From Effrenium voratum (Eukaryota > Sar > Dinophyceae > Suessiales > Symbiodiniaceae): a DNA stretch of 64,000 bases. Below the pieces are notes generated by a model that searched no databases, had not been told where the DNA came from, and saw only the letters and a program-made list of their open reading frames with translations. Each line of letters starts with the position of its first letter. Within the stretch, counting starts at the first letter, position 1. Below are positions 23,828 to 34,696 of this stretch, in pieces. The translations under genes were made by a program, and so were the position numbers. The stretch is from assembly GCA_963377175.1 (NCBI GenBank), contig CAUJNA010003319.1, positions 375,001 to 439,000 on the forward strand, in the 5' to 3' direction.

Positions 23828-24451
23828 TCAGCAATGAATTGACAGAAGAGTTCTTGAAGCTTCAGTTGAAACTTTGCTGCATTCGATTATTACCACGGGT
23901 ACCATTACTATAGAAGCGTGCAACAAGGCACCAAGCAAACATGCGGAACACATCGATTCATGCACGTATCTCCCCAAATCAGGGTGGTCATTGGCATGGC
24001 AACAGGCTTCAGCGTTCATCGTGCTAGGCAAAGCATGACAGTGATGACCTGGGTCTGGTTGGCAGCGTGAGTGCGAAATGATTCTTTTTGCCACACCGGC
24101 ACCATTTGCAATTTGAGATGTGAAACGCTGCCTCAGGGCTGGTGTCACCCTGTAAGGCAAGTTGCAAAACGCACGGGTGAAACTCAAAAGATAGCGCTTA
24201 GCCGCTTTGCAAACAGGAACATATTCGGGTACATCGTGGAATGTGGGCATGAATGTCTGGCTCAAAGCTTGAGAACTGGACATGGCAGCTATCTTCGGCC
24301 TAGGCCACAGCAAAACAGCATCAGCTCCTGGAACCAGTCCTAGGCATGCACCGGCATGGCAAGTTGAATCTTGAACTGCCAAAATTAAGGCATACGCCTT
24401 GATCCAAGGGATTGTTCCACATGTGAATGAGAGGTTTTGCGTCCCATTCAA
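23828..24451 (-). CDS. Weak open frame, 207 codons
   Basis: A long frame runs from a TTG-type position to a stop, with no ATG near its start. It is Ala/Cys/His-rich without clear bias. At this base composition about one such frame is expected by chance in the window. It may contain an exon. Confidence 0.2.
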   Translation of the reverse strand: MNGTQNLSFTCGTIPWIKAYALILAVQDSTCHAGACLGLVPGADAVLLWPRPKIAAMSSSQALSQTFMPTFHDVPEYVPVCKAAKRYLLSFTRAFCNLPYRVTPALRQRFTSQIANGAGVAKRIISHSRCQPDPGHHCHALPSTMNAEACCHANDHPDLGRYVHESMCSACLLGALLHASIVMVPVVIIECSKVSTEASRTLLSIHC

Positions 24452-25530
24452 AGGGCGGCAATGACCCCCTGTTGCAACATATGGCCCCCGACCTTCTCAG
24501 CATCGTCCTTCTGTTCCTGCAGCGGTCGTTACTGGAACTCTGCCCCCAATTCATGCTCTGGTTGCTGCAGATCCTCTGCGCAACAAAATCCATGGACAGT
24601 CCACGCCTGAAAGCTTGCCGCCGGCTTCGCCTCCTCTGTCTCCTCTGCCTATGGCGGATGCGCCACCGAAAGTTCACGCGTGCTGGAAAATCCGAAGGCG
24701 AAGTTGGTTATTTTCCCCCTAGTAGCAAACGGCGACCTGTACACTTGGCTGTCAAATCAAGATGAAGAAATCACACATCTAAGGCTTTCCAAGTCTACAA
24801 GGATTAATCAATCATAACAAGGCTTCTTCCACTTCCCTGGTTAGGAGCAAAACACAGTAGGCCGGCGTTCAAGCGGGTTTTGCCTGACATGGTGCAATCC
24901 GTGGATGGGAAATTATAAGGATCTCTGAAACCCGATGCAGTGGCCTCCTTAGCTTCCAGCCCGCAACAAAAAGACCTTAAAGATATAGCTAAAGGGTAAA
25001 TTTGACCCTGGATCAATAAGCCCCCTGCTGGATGAGTGGGGGAGGGTGTCACATTAAGAAGGGATTCGGATCAGTTTTGGAGGGAACACCCCCTATTAAT
25101 CCGACCGGTTTGATCAATCGATTCATCTGGGGTCGAAACTGTTGACAGGATTTACCTGATGTCGTTTGGCAACATCTATCACTGTTGCTGACAGAGGTAT
25201 CCTAAGAGGTACTGCGCTGATAGAAACCCACAACGCAAGAAGCGCTTTCAACACAAAAGGAGCCCCCAAGCCCACAAACAACCCACCCGCAAACGGAACA
25301 CAATTGGTCCTAACAACCCGAAATGATGTGTTCATCACTCAACAGAACACGCCATGTGATTGAGCCCAAACGCATCAATCATGGATGCTGTGAAACATCC
25401 ATTTTTGGCGTTTGTGCTCATACCTGCTGAAGCAAGGCTGCAGCATGTCTCATAAACCAGTGTTTGACATGGTGCTTGGCTGATTAAGTCTGCATCTTGC
25501 TTGCATCTTCGTTGTTTCGAGAAGTTCATT

Positions 25531-25791
25531 TTACTTGGCCGTTGCATTGTCTGAGCCGCGGCCATGCACTTGTTCGGCACAATGAGTATTTGTAGCGTCA
25601 GGCAACATGTTGGGCGTCCTCATTATGCTACTGGCGCTGGGCAGAAGCGCCTGTCCGCTTCCTGGATGCAAGAGGCGTAGCGACGGTATGAGCTCTTGTG
25701 GTGCTCTTGCGACTGGTGCAACATCCTTGTCCACCAGGTTTTGGGGCTGTGCAACCTTTGCACTGGGCGCCTGCGTAGAAGGCTTCACCAC
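25531..25791 (-). CDS. Candidate exon or small protein
   Basis: An 86-codon frame ends in TAA and begins at GTG, so an upstream exon is likely. It includes VAPVARAPQELIPSLRLLH and a hydrophilic C-terminus. The opposite strand encodes a 66-residue Cys-containing frame with an ATG at 25607, which is an alternative. Confidence 0.3.
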   Translation of the reverse strand: MVKPSTQAPSAKVAQPQNLVDKDVAPVARAPQELIPSLRLLHPGSGQALLPSASSIMRTPNMLPDATNTHCAEQVHGRGSDNATAK

Positions 25792-26079
25792 TCTTGAATG
25801 CTCCTAAGAAATAGTTGCCCAGACTGTGAACTGCGATGTCAGGAGAACAAGGGGCGCACACTTGATGTTGGGTCAACCTCTGGGTAGCGAGGCTTGGGGC
25901 CAATGAAATTTCGGGCATGTCGGGAAAAAACAACCATCCTTCTCGCTCAACTAGATTGTTGGCTCAACATACTGGGTATGAGGGCTTCTGACAACCGTAC
26001 CACACCACATATCACCGCATAATACCGTACGTCTCAAATGGAAATAATGACACGGAGCCTTCTGCTTGTAAGTTGGCAG

Positions 26080-26149
26080 GGATTCTCTGCAACCTTCTCT
26101 GAAGACATGTTCGAGCGCCATGAACATGTTGCTGGCCGGCTTGTCCCAG
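26080..26149 (+). CDS. Candidate short exon
   Basis: The acceptor TAAGTTGGCAG plus GG and a strong donor CCAG|GTGAGC bound 23 codons plus one base. The peptide includes GFSATFSEDMFERHEHVAG. An ATG at 26038 is in the same frame, so it could also be part of a first exon. Confidence 0.35.
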
Positions 26150-27019
26150 GTGAGCCGTTTTTACTATGCCCATCATGTTTGGCGTGTGTCATCGTAAACA
26201 CCGTCCTCCCAGCCTGCAACACCTTCGCCAATGCCGGCGCACTTTGGCAGCGGGGCAATGGATGCTGAACCTGAGTTTGAGGGATTACACTCAACAGCCA
26301 TGACTACAAGTGGTGTGCAAAAGCATTGGACATGCTTGGATTCTAGGAGTCCGCACAGGATATAGGATTGCTAATTATACGTAGACAACAATGGAGAGTC
26401 TGCTTGAAGTGAAGCTCTGACCTTGAAGAGGAACGAAGGTATGATGAAGTGAACATTGCCCAACCGGGATCCTGCTGGCCGAGCTGCGGTTACGAGGCTG
26501 AAGAAGGTTTTATGCACAGTCAGGTAGAAGTCCATTTCATCGTCCAGCGCCTCTGGCAATGCGGTGCAATGCCAAAAGAGCGGACAGGAGGGACATGGAC
26601 TCAGGCTGGCTCAGGGAGCTATGAATGAAAGTCTTAGCGACCAGTTTTGAGGAAAGCACACCACACCCTGACTAGCTCAGTCGGCAAATGACTAGCTCTA
26701 CAGCCATGATGTGTTTTCTCTGGTTGTGTGAATCTTGGACATGGGGCATGAGCGACTTCTGGTGAGCCTGTTGAAGTCAATCGCAGATACGCAGCTACCA
26801 CCCAAGTTCAGTCTGCAACATTTAGTCAAAGGGGCGCATTGTGGCTGAGCTCTTAGTTTGTCTTGGCGCGTGATGCGCACGCAAAGCACATCTGTTGAAA
26901 GCCGAGCAGAATACCTACGGAAGATGAAGGGCCAAAAGGCTTGCAGCTTGAATTGCCTCCTGCGTTCGTTTCAGCCCCTTCATTCAAGACAGGCTAATGT
27001 CAGCGCGCAATTCGTAACC

Positions 27020-27240
27020 CCCCCCCCTTTTCCCTCCCAGATTCCCACCAATACCAAAGTAAAAGGCCAACAAGGTTTGCCCATATACTCAATATGTTTT
27101 CGTGTCTCCTCAAAACACCCTCTGATTGGGACAAGGACCGAACGGGCTCCAGATTAATCCGGGGGGTCCTCCAAAAAGTCTCAGTATTGGGGACTTGTCC
27201 AAACCTTGTCGACCTTCAAGGAGGGAGGGGGGGGGTTACT
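27020..27240. repeat. Dispersed repeat, copy 2
   Basis: This matches the two blocks of 11735-12145. It is more compact and bounded by C-rich (27020) and G-rich (27220) runs. Confidence 0.7.
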
Positions 27241-27454
27241 AACCAGTTGAGTTGTAACCATTACGGTGGTTGCTTCAAAGTGCCCTCATGCTGACGCAAT
27301 GCGGCCATGATGGGGGGCAAGCGAAGAAGAAACATGGGTAGTACCGCAAGCTCCAATCACCAATTTGCAAATGTATAATTGCTGATTCCCAACTCCAGAA
27401 AACACACCTTCATCAGGGGGAGCTGACTTCACTTTCTCCACCCACTACTGAAAA

Positions 27455-28110
27455 AGGACCCTAAATCAACCCTCAACCCCTCGCAACCACAAGCCCACCC
27501 AAAACTCACCCTAAAACCAGCCCTAATACCACCTTAAGCCCACGTGAAGCCATCCCCAAACCAACCCTGAACCTACCCTAAACTGTGAACCAACCGTCAA
27601 CCAACCGCAATCCCACCCTAATCCCACCCGATCACCCTTCCCAAAACAACCCCAAACCTGCCCTAAAGCGAACCTAAACCCACCCTAAGCTAAGGCCAAA
27701 CCAACCCCATACCCTCGAAAAAAACCTCAAACCCACCCGCAAACAACCCTCAACCAACCCTGAACCCACTCTAAAAGCCTACTTGAAACCCACCATTTAG
27801 GCACCCTAAGCCCAGCCTAAAACCCACGCTAAACCAACCCCGAACCCACCTAAACAAACCTGAGCCAACCCTGCATCTACCCTAACATCAATCCTAAGCC
27901 AACCGTAAACCTGCCCATAATCCACCGCAAGCTCACACCACATTCACATCGCTCACCCAAAACCCCTAAACCCACCTGAACCCACCCTGAACCGACCATG
28001 AACCGTAAACCCAACCTAAATCCACCATGAACCCCCACCCTGTAACCCTGTACATCAACCCTAAAACTTGGGTTGAGTGTGGACTTCGGGCGGATTTAGG
28101 GCATGAATGG
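27455..28110. repeat. Degenerate C-rich telomere-like array
   Basis: About 600 bases are built on imperfect ccaaccctaaaccc words, with drifts such as ccaccctgaa and ccaaccgtcaa. The matching G-rich array in opposite orientation lies at about 29060-29200 in the same duplication. Confidence 0.78.
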
Positions 28111-28314
28111 TTAGATGTGCTTGTTTGCTAGGGCGCCCCTTCAAAACAACCCACCCCCGATAAAATGTCCTGCCAGCCACATCAAAAGACCAACAAGATC
28201 GCCCAACTGCCTCAGGAAGGCTCTCCAGGCAAATGTCGGACTGCTCGCTCACCGGCCCCTGCCAAAAACAAAACAAAAAAAGCCTCTTCGTCTTGAGATT
28301 GGCATGGGTAGGCG

Positions 28315-28548
28315 TCAAACACCAGCAGGTAAGCGGTGATGTGTTTTCTCCAGTTGAGTATTCAAACCAAAGGCAGCCAGCAACTGTTCCGGTTTGCAAC
28401 TGCCATCACGGTTCGAGTTGCTTTTGCTTAGCGGCGGTTTTCGCTTGGCACCGGCGCGGTGCTTTGCACTGGCTGCAACAGCCTTGCTTGGTACTGGCTT
28501 CAGTTGCGTCGTTAGCTGGCATTGAGCTACTGGCCGTTTGTTAGCCAC
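28315..28548 (-). CDS. Candidate exon, basic peptide
   Basis: A 77-codon frame starts at GTG and ends at TGA. It is rich in Lys, Ser and Pro (KHRAGAKRKPPLSKSNSN). Its hydrophilic composition is protein-like. No ATG was found, so it would need an upstream exon. No family was recognised. Confidence 0.3.
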   Translation of the reverse strand: MANKRPVAQCQLTTQLKPVPSKAVAASAKHRAGAKRKPPLSKSNSNRDGSCKPEQLLAAFGLNTQLEKTHHRLPAGV

Positions 28549-28879
28549 TACTGGGCTGGGCTACTGTCAGAGGATCTTTGGTATAGGGTTGCTTAGTCCG
28601 CTTAGTCTAGGCTTACGCTTGGTTTGAGGTTGGCTTTAGCAATTGCGGTTGCCGTATGGCTGATGGTGGTCTGGTTCAGGGCTGCTTCAGCCATGGATCG
28701 GGTGCTCGCAGGTAAGTTTTCGGCTGTCGTTCAGATTGCACGCCAAACATCAACTCAGCCAAAATCAACCACAAGCCAAGCCCGCCCTGAGGCAAGCTAA
28801 AGCTGTCCTTACGCCAAGCGTAAAGCTTGACTTCAGCAACCCTATGCCAATCCAAGATCCACTCTACCAAGAAGCTTGC

Positions 28880-28980
28880 CTACCACAAGCAACTTGATCA
28901 GCACCAAACATCCCGACAAACGAAACAACCAACCAATCAGCCAATCAGCCAACCGACCAACCAACCAACAAGTTTCAAGC
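28880..28980. repeat. Short CCAA-rich imperfect repeats
   Basis: Words such as ccaatcag and accaaccaacca recur. Confidence 0.6.
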
Positions 28981-29059
28981 AAACGTGTGCGCAACAAATT
29001 AAGGAGTTTCCTTGTTTGGGATGCTGTCTCTGGCTCTCGTAGGAATGTCGCTCTATGAT

Positions 29060-29206
29060 CTGTCTAGGGTGGGATTAAAGTTGGTTTAGGGGGGGTTTAG
29101 GTTGGGTTCCAGTTTGGGTTAGGGTGGGTGGGGGGTATACTAGGGCTTAGGGTGGGTGTGGGTGTGGGTTGGGCTTGGAATGTGCTTAGGGTGGATTTAT
29201 AGTTTT
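29060..29206. repeat. G-rich telomere-like array
   Basis: Imperfect tagggtgggttt words run in the orientation opposite to 27455-28060. Confidence 0.72.
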
Positions 29207-29955
29207 TATCATAGTTTGCTTGCTTGCTTGATTGCTCGCTTAACGGACCCTTTAGAAACCACCAAAGCCGTACAGCACCGTAAATGAACATGTCTTACCA
29301 TGAGGGTCTGACCCCCCCCCACCCCGCCCCCCGACGTCCCCCTCCCAAAACAAAAGGCTTCAACTCTTTGTCAGCCTTCCTCAGACTACTTGCCAAGTAA
29401 ACTTCCTCGGAGCTCCCTCCCTCAGAAAAAATGGCTCAAACAACTTGCTTCAAACAACACATCGTGTTTTTTGCGCCGTGTTTATTGAGCAAATAAAGGA
29501 TTATTCAGAAGTGCTTCATGCCCTCTGCGTGTTTCAGCCCGCCAAGCGGTCTGGCACCCAAAAAGCAACACAAACCATCTGGCAAACAATTAGCCGGCTT
29601 TTGTCCGGTCTAGGGATGCAATGGTCTAGCAGAAAGGTCATGTGACAAAGGGGCTAGCCAGCTAATGCCCAAACAATTGCCGCCGTGTTTGTTTTTCATT
29701 TTCTTTCTTTTTGGGGGGGAGGTACTTCAAAAAAATATTAAAAAAAATCAAAAAATGCCTCAGACCCCTCCTACCCGGGTCAAACTGACGACAAACACGA
29801 TCACCCAACTGCCTCAGGAAGGCTTTCCTGACAGATGTCGGACTGCCCTGCAAAACACATGCACATGACGAGGACACATGTATCCACACAGCGTCTTCAT
29901 CTTGAGAGCGTGCTAGTGTGATGGGACATGTGGTTGCCTCCTAGGAACCACTGGC

Positions 29956-30383
29956 TCAAGCCCTTTCCAGCAATAATGAGGCTAGGATTCTGAATCTGGC
30001 TGAAGACCCCAACGACAGGTGATTGTCATCCAAAGCCACTGCCAATTGTTCTCTGATCATGGAACTGCAGCTGCGTTGCCTCAATAGCGGCAGCCATCCA
30101 GTCGACAAGTGGGCATGCTTCAAGACACCAATCACATAGATTCTAGGCACCAATAAGGCAACAACACCCATGACAAGAAATGGTTGAAACTGCGAGTTTC
30201 TGACGAGGAAAAAAGAGGCAGCCCCAAAGCCGGAAGCCTGGAAGCAAGGATGGGATCCTTGCAAATATTTACCACTCACAGGTTTGCAGACCATCAAGGT
30301 TGCCAGGAACACAAACACCCGCTCCTGTTGCGGGGCATTCTGTGCCAGTGCTTCCCCAAACCAAGACTGCCAACTGGTGCAAG
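29956..30383 (-). CDS. Candidate terminal exon with a membrane segment
   Basis: An excellent acceptor (CTGAACTTTCACAG) opens 141 codons ending in TGA. The peptide begins SWQSWFGEALAQNAPQQERV, has a hydrophobic segment (FLVMGVVALLVPRIYVIG) at about residues 65-85, and ends in a charged helix. A GTGAGT donor at 30279 and a TTCCAG acceptor 42 bases later would remove 14 codons in frame, so a tiny optional intron is possible. Copy A has lost most of it. No family was recognised. Confidence 0.45.
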
Positions 30384-30475
30384 CTGTGAAAGTTCAGAAC
30401 AGTCGCCATGACAGACAGGCAAAAAACTGTTGTATGTAGCGGAAGCGGTACGTTGATTCTGTGTTTTGAGCTGAG

Positions 30476-30745
30476 CTACGCGACTGCAACGCCTTGAAAG
30501 TCTCCCATGGCCTGGCCTGCAGGAAGCTCGTCAAGGCTTTTGCCATCCCAAAGTGCCTGCGCTGGCAGGTCCAAATGTGCACGAAGCTCAGCCCCGAATT
30601 GCCAGAAAGGCAACGAGAAACTAGCAATCCCCTCTTTTTTCTGGCACCCATCAACCCCAACAATAGCTAAACCACCCGCAGCAAGGTCCCCTGAACCCAA
30701 TACCAACATGTCCAGACCCACACCCCCATCCTCCCACACAACACC
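30476..30745 (-). CDS. Candidate exon, Gly-rich and hydrophobic
   Basis: After the acceptor GGCATTCTCAG the frame reads GVVWEDGGVGLDMLVLGSGD and continues to LRAHLDLPAQALWDGKSLDE before TAG. The intact reading through the 22 bases missing in copy A supports this copy as ancestral. It could end earlier if a donor joins the exon at 30383. That join could not be phased with a standard GT donor. Confidence 0.45.
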   Translation of the reverse strand, partial: GVVWEDGGVGLDMLVLGSGDLAAGGLAIVGVDGCQKKEGIASFSLPFWQFGAELRAHLDLPAQALWDGKSLDELPAGQAMGDFQGVAVA

Positions 30746-31207
30746 CTGAGAATGCCAATGCTGGAAGGTTCCAAATGCCGTCACATGCCAGCTGTCAGCT
30801 GACTTGCGCTAGAATTCCATTACTGCTGAAAGTGGCAAAAACAAGCGACATGGGATATTGCCGGCCTAGAGGAGGGGGAGGGTTGACCGAAGCTTGATCG
30901 CTGGAGCCACATTGCCGGCAGCAAACTGGTCCAAGGACATCCATTTGAGTGCCCCGGACCACTGAGCCCATCAATGCCTCTCTCAGAACCTCTGGGCAAC
31001 TGCTTTGTCTGGTTCGTGGGAAAGCTATCGCTCGCACCAAAAGGTTACAGTCCAGCCAAGGATTCAGACACTTCCGTACTTGGCTGAGCCCGCATCAGCT
31101 TTGAACCCTTTCATCCCAAGGTCGACTTCTCAGGGCTCTCCGTGCAAACGGCTGTGACTGGCCGAGGCCTATTTGCCCCTGATTTTGGTACTTTTCACAT
31201 GATATTC

Positions 31208-32512
31208 GGGTTCTCTGGTTGTCCCACTCCACTTTTGCTGGGTCTTTGGGTCCCGCCCCTGGCTGTTTCTCTTTCTTCGGGTCTTTGGGTTGTCCCGCCC
31301 CCTGGCTGTTTCATTCTCGGGTTCTCTGGTTGTCCCGCTCCACTTTTCCTGGGTCTTTGGGTCCCGCCCCTGGCTGTTTCTCTTTCTTCGGGTCTTTGGG
31401 TTGTCCCGCCCCCTGGCTGTTTCATTCTCGGGTTCTCTGGTTGTCCCGCTCCACTTTTCCTGGGTCTTTGGGTCCCGCCCCTGGCTGTTTCTCTTTCTTC
31501 GGGTCTTTGGGTTGGCCCGCTCCCTGCTGTTTCATTCTCGGGTTCTCTGGTTGTCCCGCTCCACTTTTGGGTCTTTGGATCCCGCCCCTGGCTGTTTCTC
31601 TTTCTTCGGGTCTTTGGGTTGTCCCGCCCCCTGGCTGTTTCATTCTCGGGTTCTCTGGTTGTCCCGCTGCACTTTTCCTGGGCCCCTGGCTGTTTCTCTT
31701 TCTTCGGGTCTTTGGGTTGTCCCGCCCCCTGGCTGTTTCATTCTCGGGTTCTCTGGTTGTCCCGCTCCACTTTTCCTGGGTCTTTGGGTCCCGCCCCTGG
31801 CTGTTTCTCTTTCTTCGGGTCTTTGGGTTGTCACGCTCCCTGGCCGTTTCATTCTCGGGTTCTCTGGTTGTCCCGCTCCACTTTTTCAGGGTCTTTGGGT
31901 CCCGCCCCTGGCCGTTTCATTCTCGGGTTCTCTGGTTGTCCCGCTCCACTTTTTCTGGGTCTTTGGGTCCCGCCCCTGGCTGTTTCTCTTTCTTCGGGTC
32001 TTTGGGTTGTCCCGCTCCGTGGCTGTTTTATTCTCGGGTTCTCTGGTTGTCCCGCTCCACTTTTCCTGGGTCTTTGGGTCCCGCCCCTGGCTGTTTCTCT
32101 TTCTTCGGGTCTTTGGGTTGTCCCGCCCCCTGGCTGTTTCATTCTCGGGTTCTCTGGTTGTCCCGTTCCACTTTTCCTGTGTCTTTGGGTCCCGCCCCTG
32201 GCTGTTTCTCTTTCTTCGGGTCTTTGGGTTGGCCCGCTCCCTGGCTGTTTCATTCTCGGGTTCTCTGGTTGTCCCGCTCCACTTTTCCTGGGTCTTTGGG
32301 TCCCGCCCCTGGCTGTTTTTCTTTCTTCGGGTCTTTGGGTTGTCCCGCCCCCTGGCTGTTTCATTCTCGGGTTCTCTGGTTGTCCCGCTCCACTTTTCCT
32401 GGGTCTTTGGGTCCCGCCCCTGGCTGTTTTTCTTTCTTCGGGTCTTTGGGTTGTCCCGCCCCCTGGCTGTTTCATTCTCGGGTTCTCTGGTTGTCCCGCT
32501 CCACTTTTCCTG
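31208..32512. repeat. 111-bp minisatellite, about 12 copies
   Basis: Unit starts can be read at 31209, 31320, 31431, 31541, 31649, 31747, 31858, 31926, 32037, 32148, 32259, 32370 and 32481. Most spacings are exactly 111. Shorter units of 68, 98 and 108 reflect internal deletions. Each unit holds two diverged half-units (gggtctttgggt and cctggctgtttc appear twice). All three plus frames stay open across it because 111 is divisible by three and the unit lacks stops. Confidence 0.97.
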
Positions 32513-32849
32513 CAAGAAGACTTACGTGAATTCGAGAAGCTACCTGACCCTGTCCCGATGACACATATTTTTTGAGAAAAGGAAGCATCATAATTAGTGG
32601 GCAAAGCCGTATGATATCAACATAAAGATGTTAAGTAGACGGTGTCAAAGAATATTAACATGTGAAATTGCCTGGGCATGATACTAGTTTTGCTCCTGTG
32701 CTCAAAACTCGACGCAAACCCAACTGAGCCACGTACAGCCACATTGGCATCAAGCATCATGAAGCACTCCGATGGCTGTCGGACAATTGCTACGTTAAGT
32801 AGATCATTCATATTCAGTTTCGCCCTTTTCTGCAGTTTGTGCTCGCTGC

Positions 32850-33203
32850 ATGTCTGGCAACAAGCCCCAGCAACGATCGATAGCCGATAACAATCGCCTG
32901 GTTGCACTAAAAGAACAGAACACGATAGAAGTGTCACGCGAGCCCTTATCTGCCAGGGGATTCTACATTCAGGTCACCCATACTGTCCGCTTTGGAGAGG
33001 TTGCCCTGGAAGCTAAAACAAAACAAAAGCAACAGGACAAGACAATAGCAACACATCTTCCAGGACCACCCAACGACCGGTGTTCTCAATTTTGTGAAAG
33101 TGCCGTCAATTTGAAGGCACTTGTGAACAAATGCAATCGGCAGCACTTCAGGTCTATAACCCACCAGTTTGGAGACCCTTCTCAGTCCATTCATGGCAGC
33201 TAG
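32850..33203 (+). CDS. Candidate small protein, 117 aa
   Basis: An ATG-initiated frame ends in TAG. It is Gln/Lys/Asn-rich and hydrophilic (KTKQKQQDKTIATHLPG) with two Cys near residues 83-87. Codon bias is weak. It directly follows the minisatellite region. It could be a complete small gene or contain exon sequence with an internal donor (CAG|GTCACC). No family was recognised. Confidence 0.33.
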   Translation: MSGNKPQQRSIADNNRLVALKEQNTIEVSREPLSARGFYIQVTHTVRFGEVALEAKTKQKQQDKTIATHLPGPPNDRCSQFCESAVNLKALVNKCNRQHFRSITHQFGDPSQSIHGS

Positions 33204-33291
33204 TCTGCTAGGCGTTGTCCAAGCTCAGCGGCCATAAGAACTGTCCGCATATTTGCCGCCCCTACTCCGAGCCTGAGTCTGGACAAAAAAA

Positions 33292-33759
33292 ATGGCAAAG
33301 GCTTTAGCGAAAAAGCAGAACGGGACAACACGGGGCCATACGCAGGCAACACAGGGCGACACGCAAGCAACACAAGGCAAAGCGAGCACGACGCAGGGCG
33401 GCGCGCGAAAGACACTGGCCGAGACGCGTCACACGGGGCGACACGCAGGCGACACGCAAGCGACACGCTTTCACAGCCGAAGTGACGCTTTGGGAGCTAA
33501 AGAGTCCTTGGGGCCCCAAAGCAGCACTTTCACTCTGCGTGGCACAGGGCGACACGCAAGCGACACGCAAGCGACACGCAAGCGACACGCAAGCGACACG
33601 CAAGCGACACGCAAGCGACACGCAAGCGACACCCCAGTGCCACGGAGCAAAACGCAAGCGACGCGAGGTGACGCACAAGCGATGCGCAGGCCGAGGAAAC
33701 AACCTGCAAGCGACATGCTCGTGACGAGCGATGGAGATGTGCATGGCCGTTTGCTGTAA
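33292..33759 (+). CDS. Repeat-derived open frame, 155 codons
   Basis: The ATG-initiated frame crosses an 11-bp tandem array, giving an 11-residue repeat (RKRHASDTQAT) because three units equal 33 bases. It is rich in Thr, Arg and Gln. It is most likely an accident of the repeat. A Lys/Arg-rich low-complexity protein cannot be excluded. Confidence 0.2.
   Translation: MAKALAKKQNGTTRGHTQATQGDTQATQGKASTTQGGARKTLAETRHTGRHAGDTQATRFHSRSDALGAKESLGPQSSTFTLRGTGRHASDTQATRKRHASDTQATRKRHASDTPVPRSKTQATRGDAQAMRRPRKQPASDMLVTSDGDVHGRLL
33549..33632. repeat. 11-bp tandem repeat
   Basis: Seven perfect copies of gcgacacgcaa occur at 33549-33625 plus a partial one. Diverged copies are scattered from 33350 to 33475 and at 33655-33700. 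Confidence 0.97.
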
Positions 33760-34243
33760 GGGTCATGAGCAGGTTTTGAGCTGGGGTTGGCGCGCAGTGC
33801 TGACTCTGGTCACACTGCCTTTTTGCCCCGCTCCTGCCCTCGGGAATTCTGCAAAGCATCACTTAGCCAAAAAGTGACGTTGCTTGTGTTTTACCCCGAA
33901 GTGACGCCAATTTGGCAGCACGGGCGGTGCTGGTTTGTGGGCATTTATATCTGAACTTGAGAGGACCCCATTGGTTGCCAAATAGTTTAATGAAAAACAT
34001 GACATTTCCCGGTCAGAAGGAGCTCATCTTGTTTCAGGTCTGGGGGTCATTCCCGAAACATCAAGGCGTCCTGAGACAATATTTACGTATGGGTGTTGCT
34101 TGCGCTCTCTCTAGCCTTGCAAACAAGTAGTATATGTGGTGATTGCTGTGGTTTCCGAATGTAATGTAGCTTGAAAACATCGCCAGCATTAAGCTGAGAG
34201 TCGCGCGCGCGTCAACACAGCCACTGCTATTTTTCCTAAGCAC

Positions 34244-34465
34244 ATGTCGGTAATCAATTCAATTCTGGTTGACCTCTCACTGACTTTGTCAGGGGGCCAT
34301 CCACAGCTGAATGCTTGGCTTGGCCAAGAGTCCAGACTGCTAGATCACAGCCGGATCACGTGTGAATCCTTGGAGTGGCAACGGGGCGAAGTTGGCAACG
34401 TGAAGAGTTGGCTTGGGTCAAGTTGCTTCCTTGGGCCACCCCCTTCCAAACGAAGCACCATTTGA
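34244..34465 (+). CDS. Weak small open frame, 73 aa
   Basis: This is an ATG-initiated frame ending in TGA. An acceptor-like GACTTTGTCAG plus GG lies inside at about 34290, so an exon starting there is an alternative. Hydrophilic composition is compatible with coding. Confidence 0.23.
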   Translation: MSVINSILVDLSLTLSGGHPQLNAWLGQESRLLDHSRITCESLEWQRGEVGNVKSWLGSSCFLGPPPSKRSTI

Positions 34466-34609
34466 AGGAGAGAGCCAGCCAGCCAGCTAGGAGTCATGGC
34501 GGCGCTAGGCTTGTTGCCACACACACACAACACAAACATGTTAACCATGTTTGCAGCAACCTTAAAAGAAGGAAAATGACGGGAAATGAGGTACACTCGG
34601 AAGTTTGAC

Positions 34610-34696
34610 CTTCAATGGAAGGGACATGAAGCCATGCACTGCGTATGACAAGTCGAGGGGCTCAAAGCTGCTCTCCCCATCCGGATCAGCTGCAGG
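34610..34696 (-). CDS. Candidate exon, 29 codons in phase
   Basis: The acceptor GCGTGTTTACAG and donor AAG|GTCAAA bound exactly 29 codons. The peptide is PAADPDGESSFEPLDLSYAV and continues to a basic end. Both ends are in phase 0. It is a compact and convincing internal exon, but no neighbouring exon was placed. Confidence 0.45.

Larger units (their letters stand above)
27363..30986. repeat. Segmental duplication B
   Basis: This is the longer copy of the block at 20429-22701. It contains an extra C-rich telomere-like stretch and unrelated sequence at 27690-29060. A third short copy of the caactgcctcaggaagg segment lies at 28200-28250, similar to 29804-29850. Confidence 0.93.

Noticed and set aside
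29940..29960. A ggctcaag word resembling the end of a dinoflagellate spliced leader
   Set aside because: Only about eight bases agree and the upstream bases differ, so it is not evidence of a spliced-leader relic.
31142..32604. Long Pro/Phe-rich and Thr/Arg-rich repeat proteins
   Set aside because: All three plus frames and minus frames are open at once, so openness carries no coding evidence.
33500..33660. Possible CRISPR-like array
   Set aside because: The 11-bp units are contiguous without spacers, and the host appears eukaryotic.
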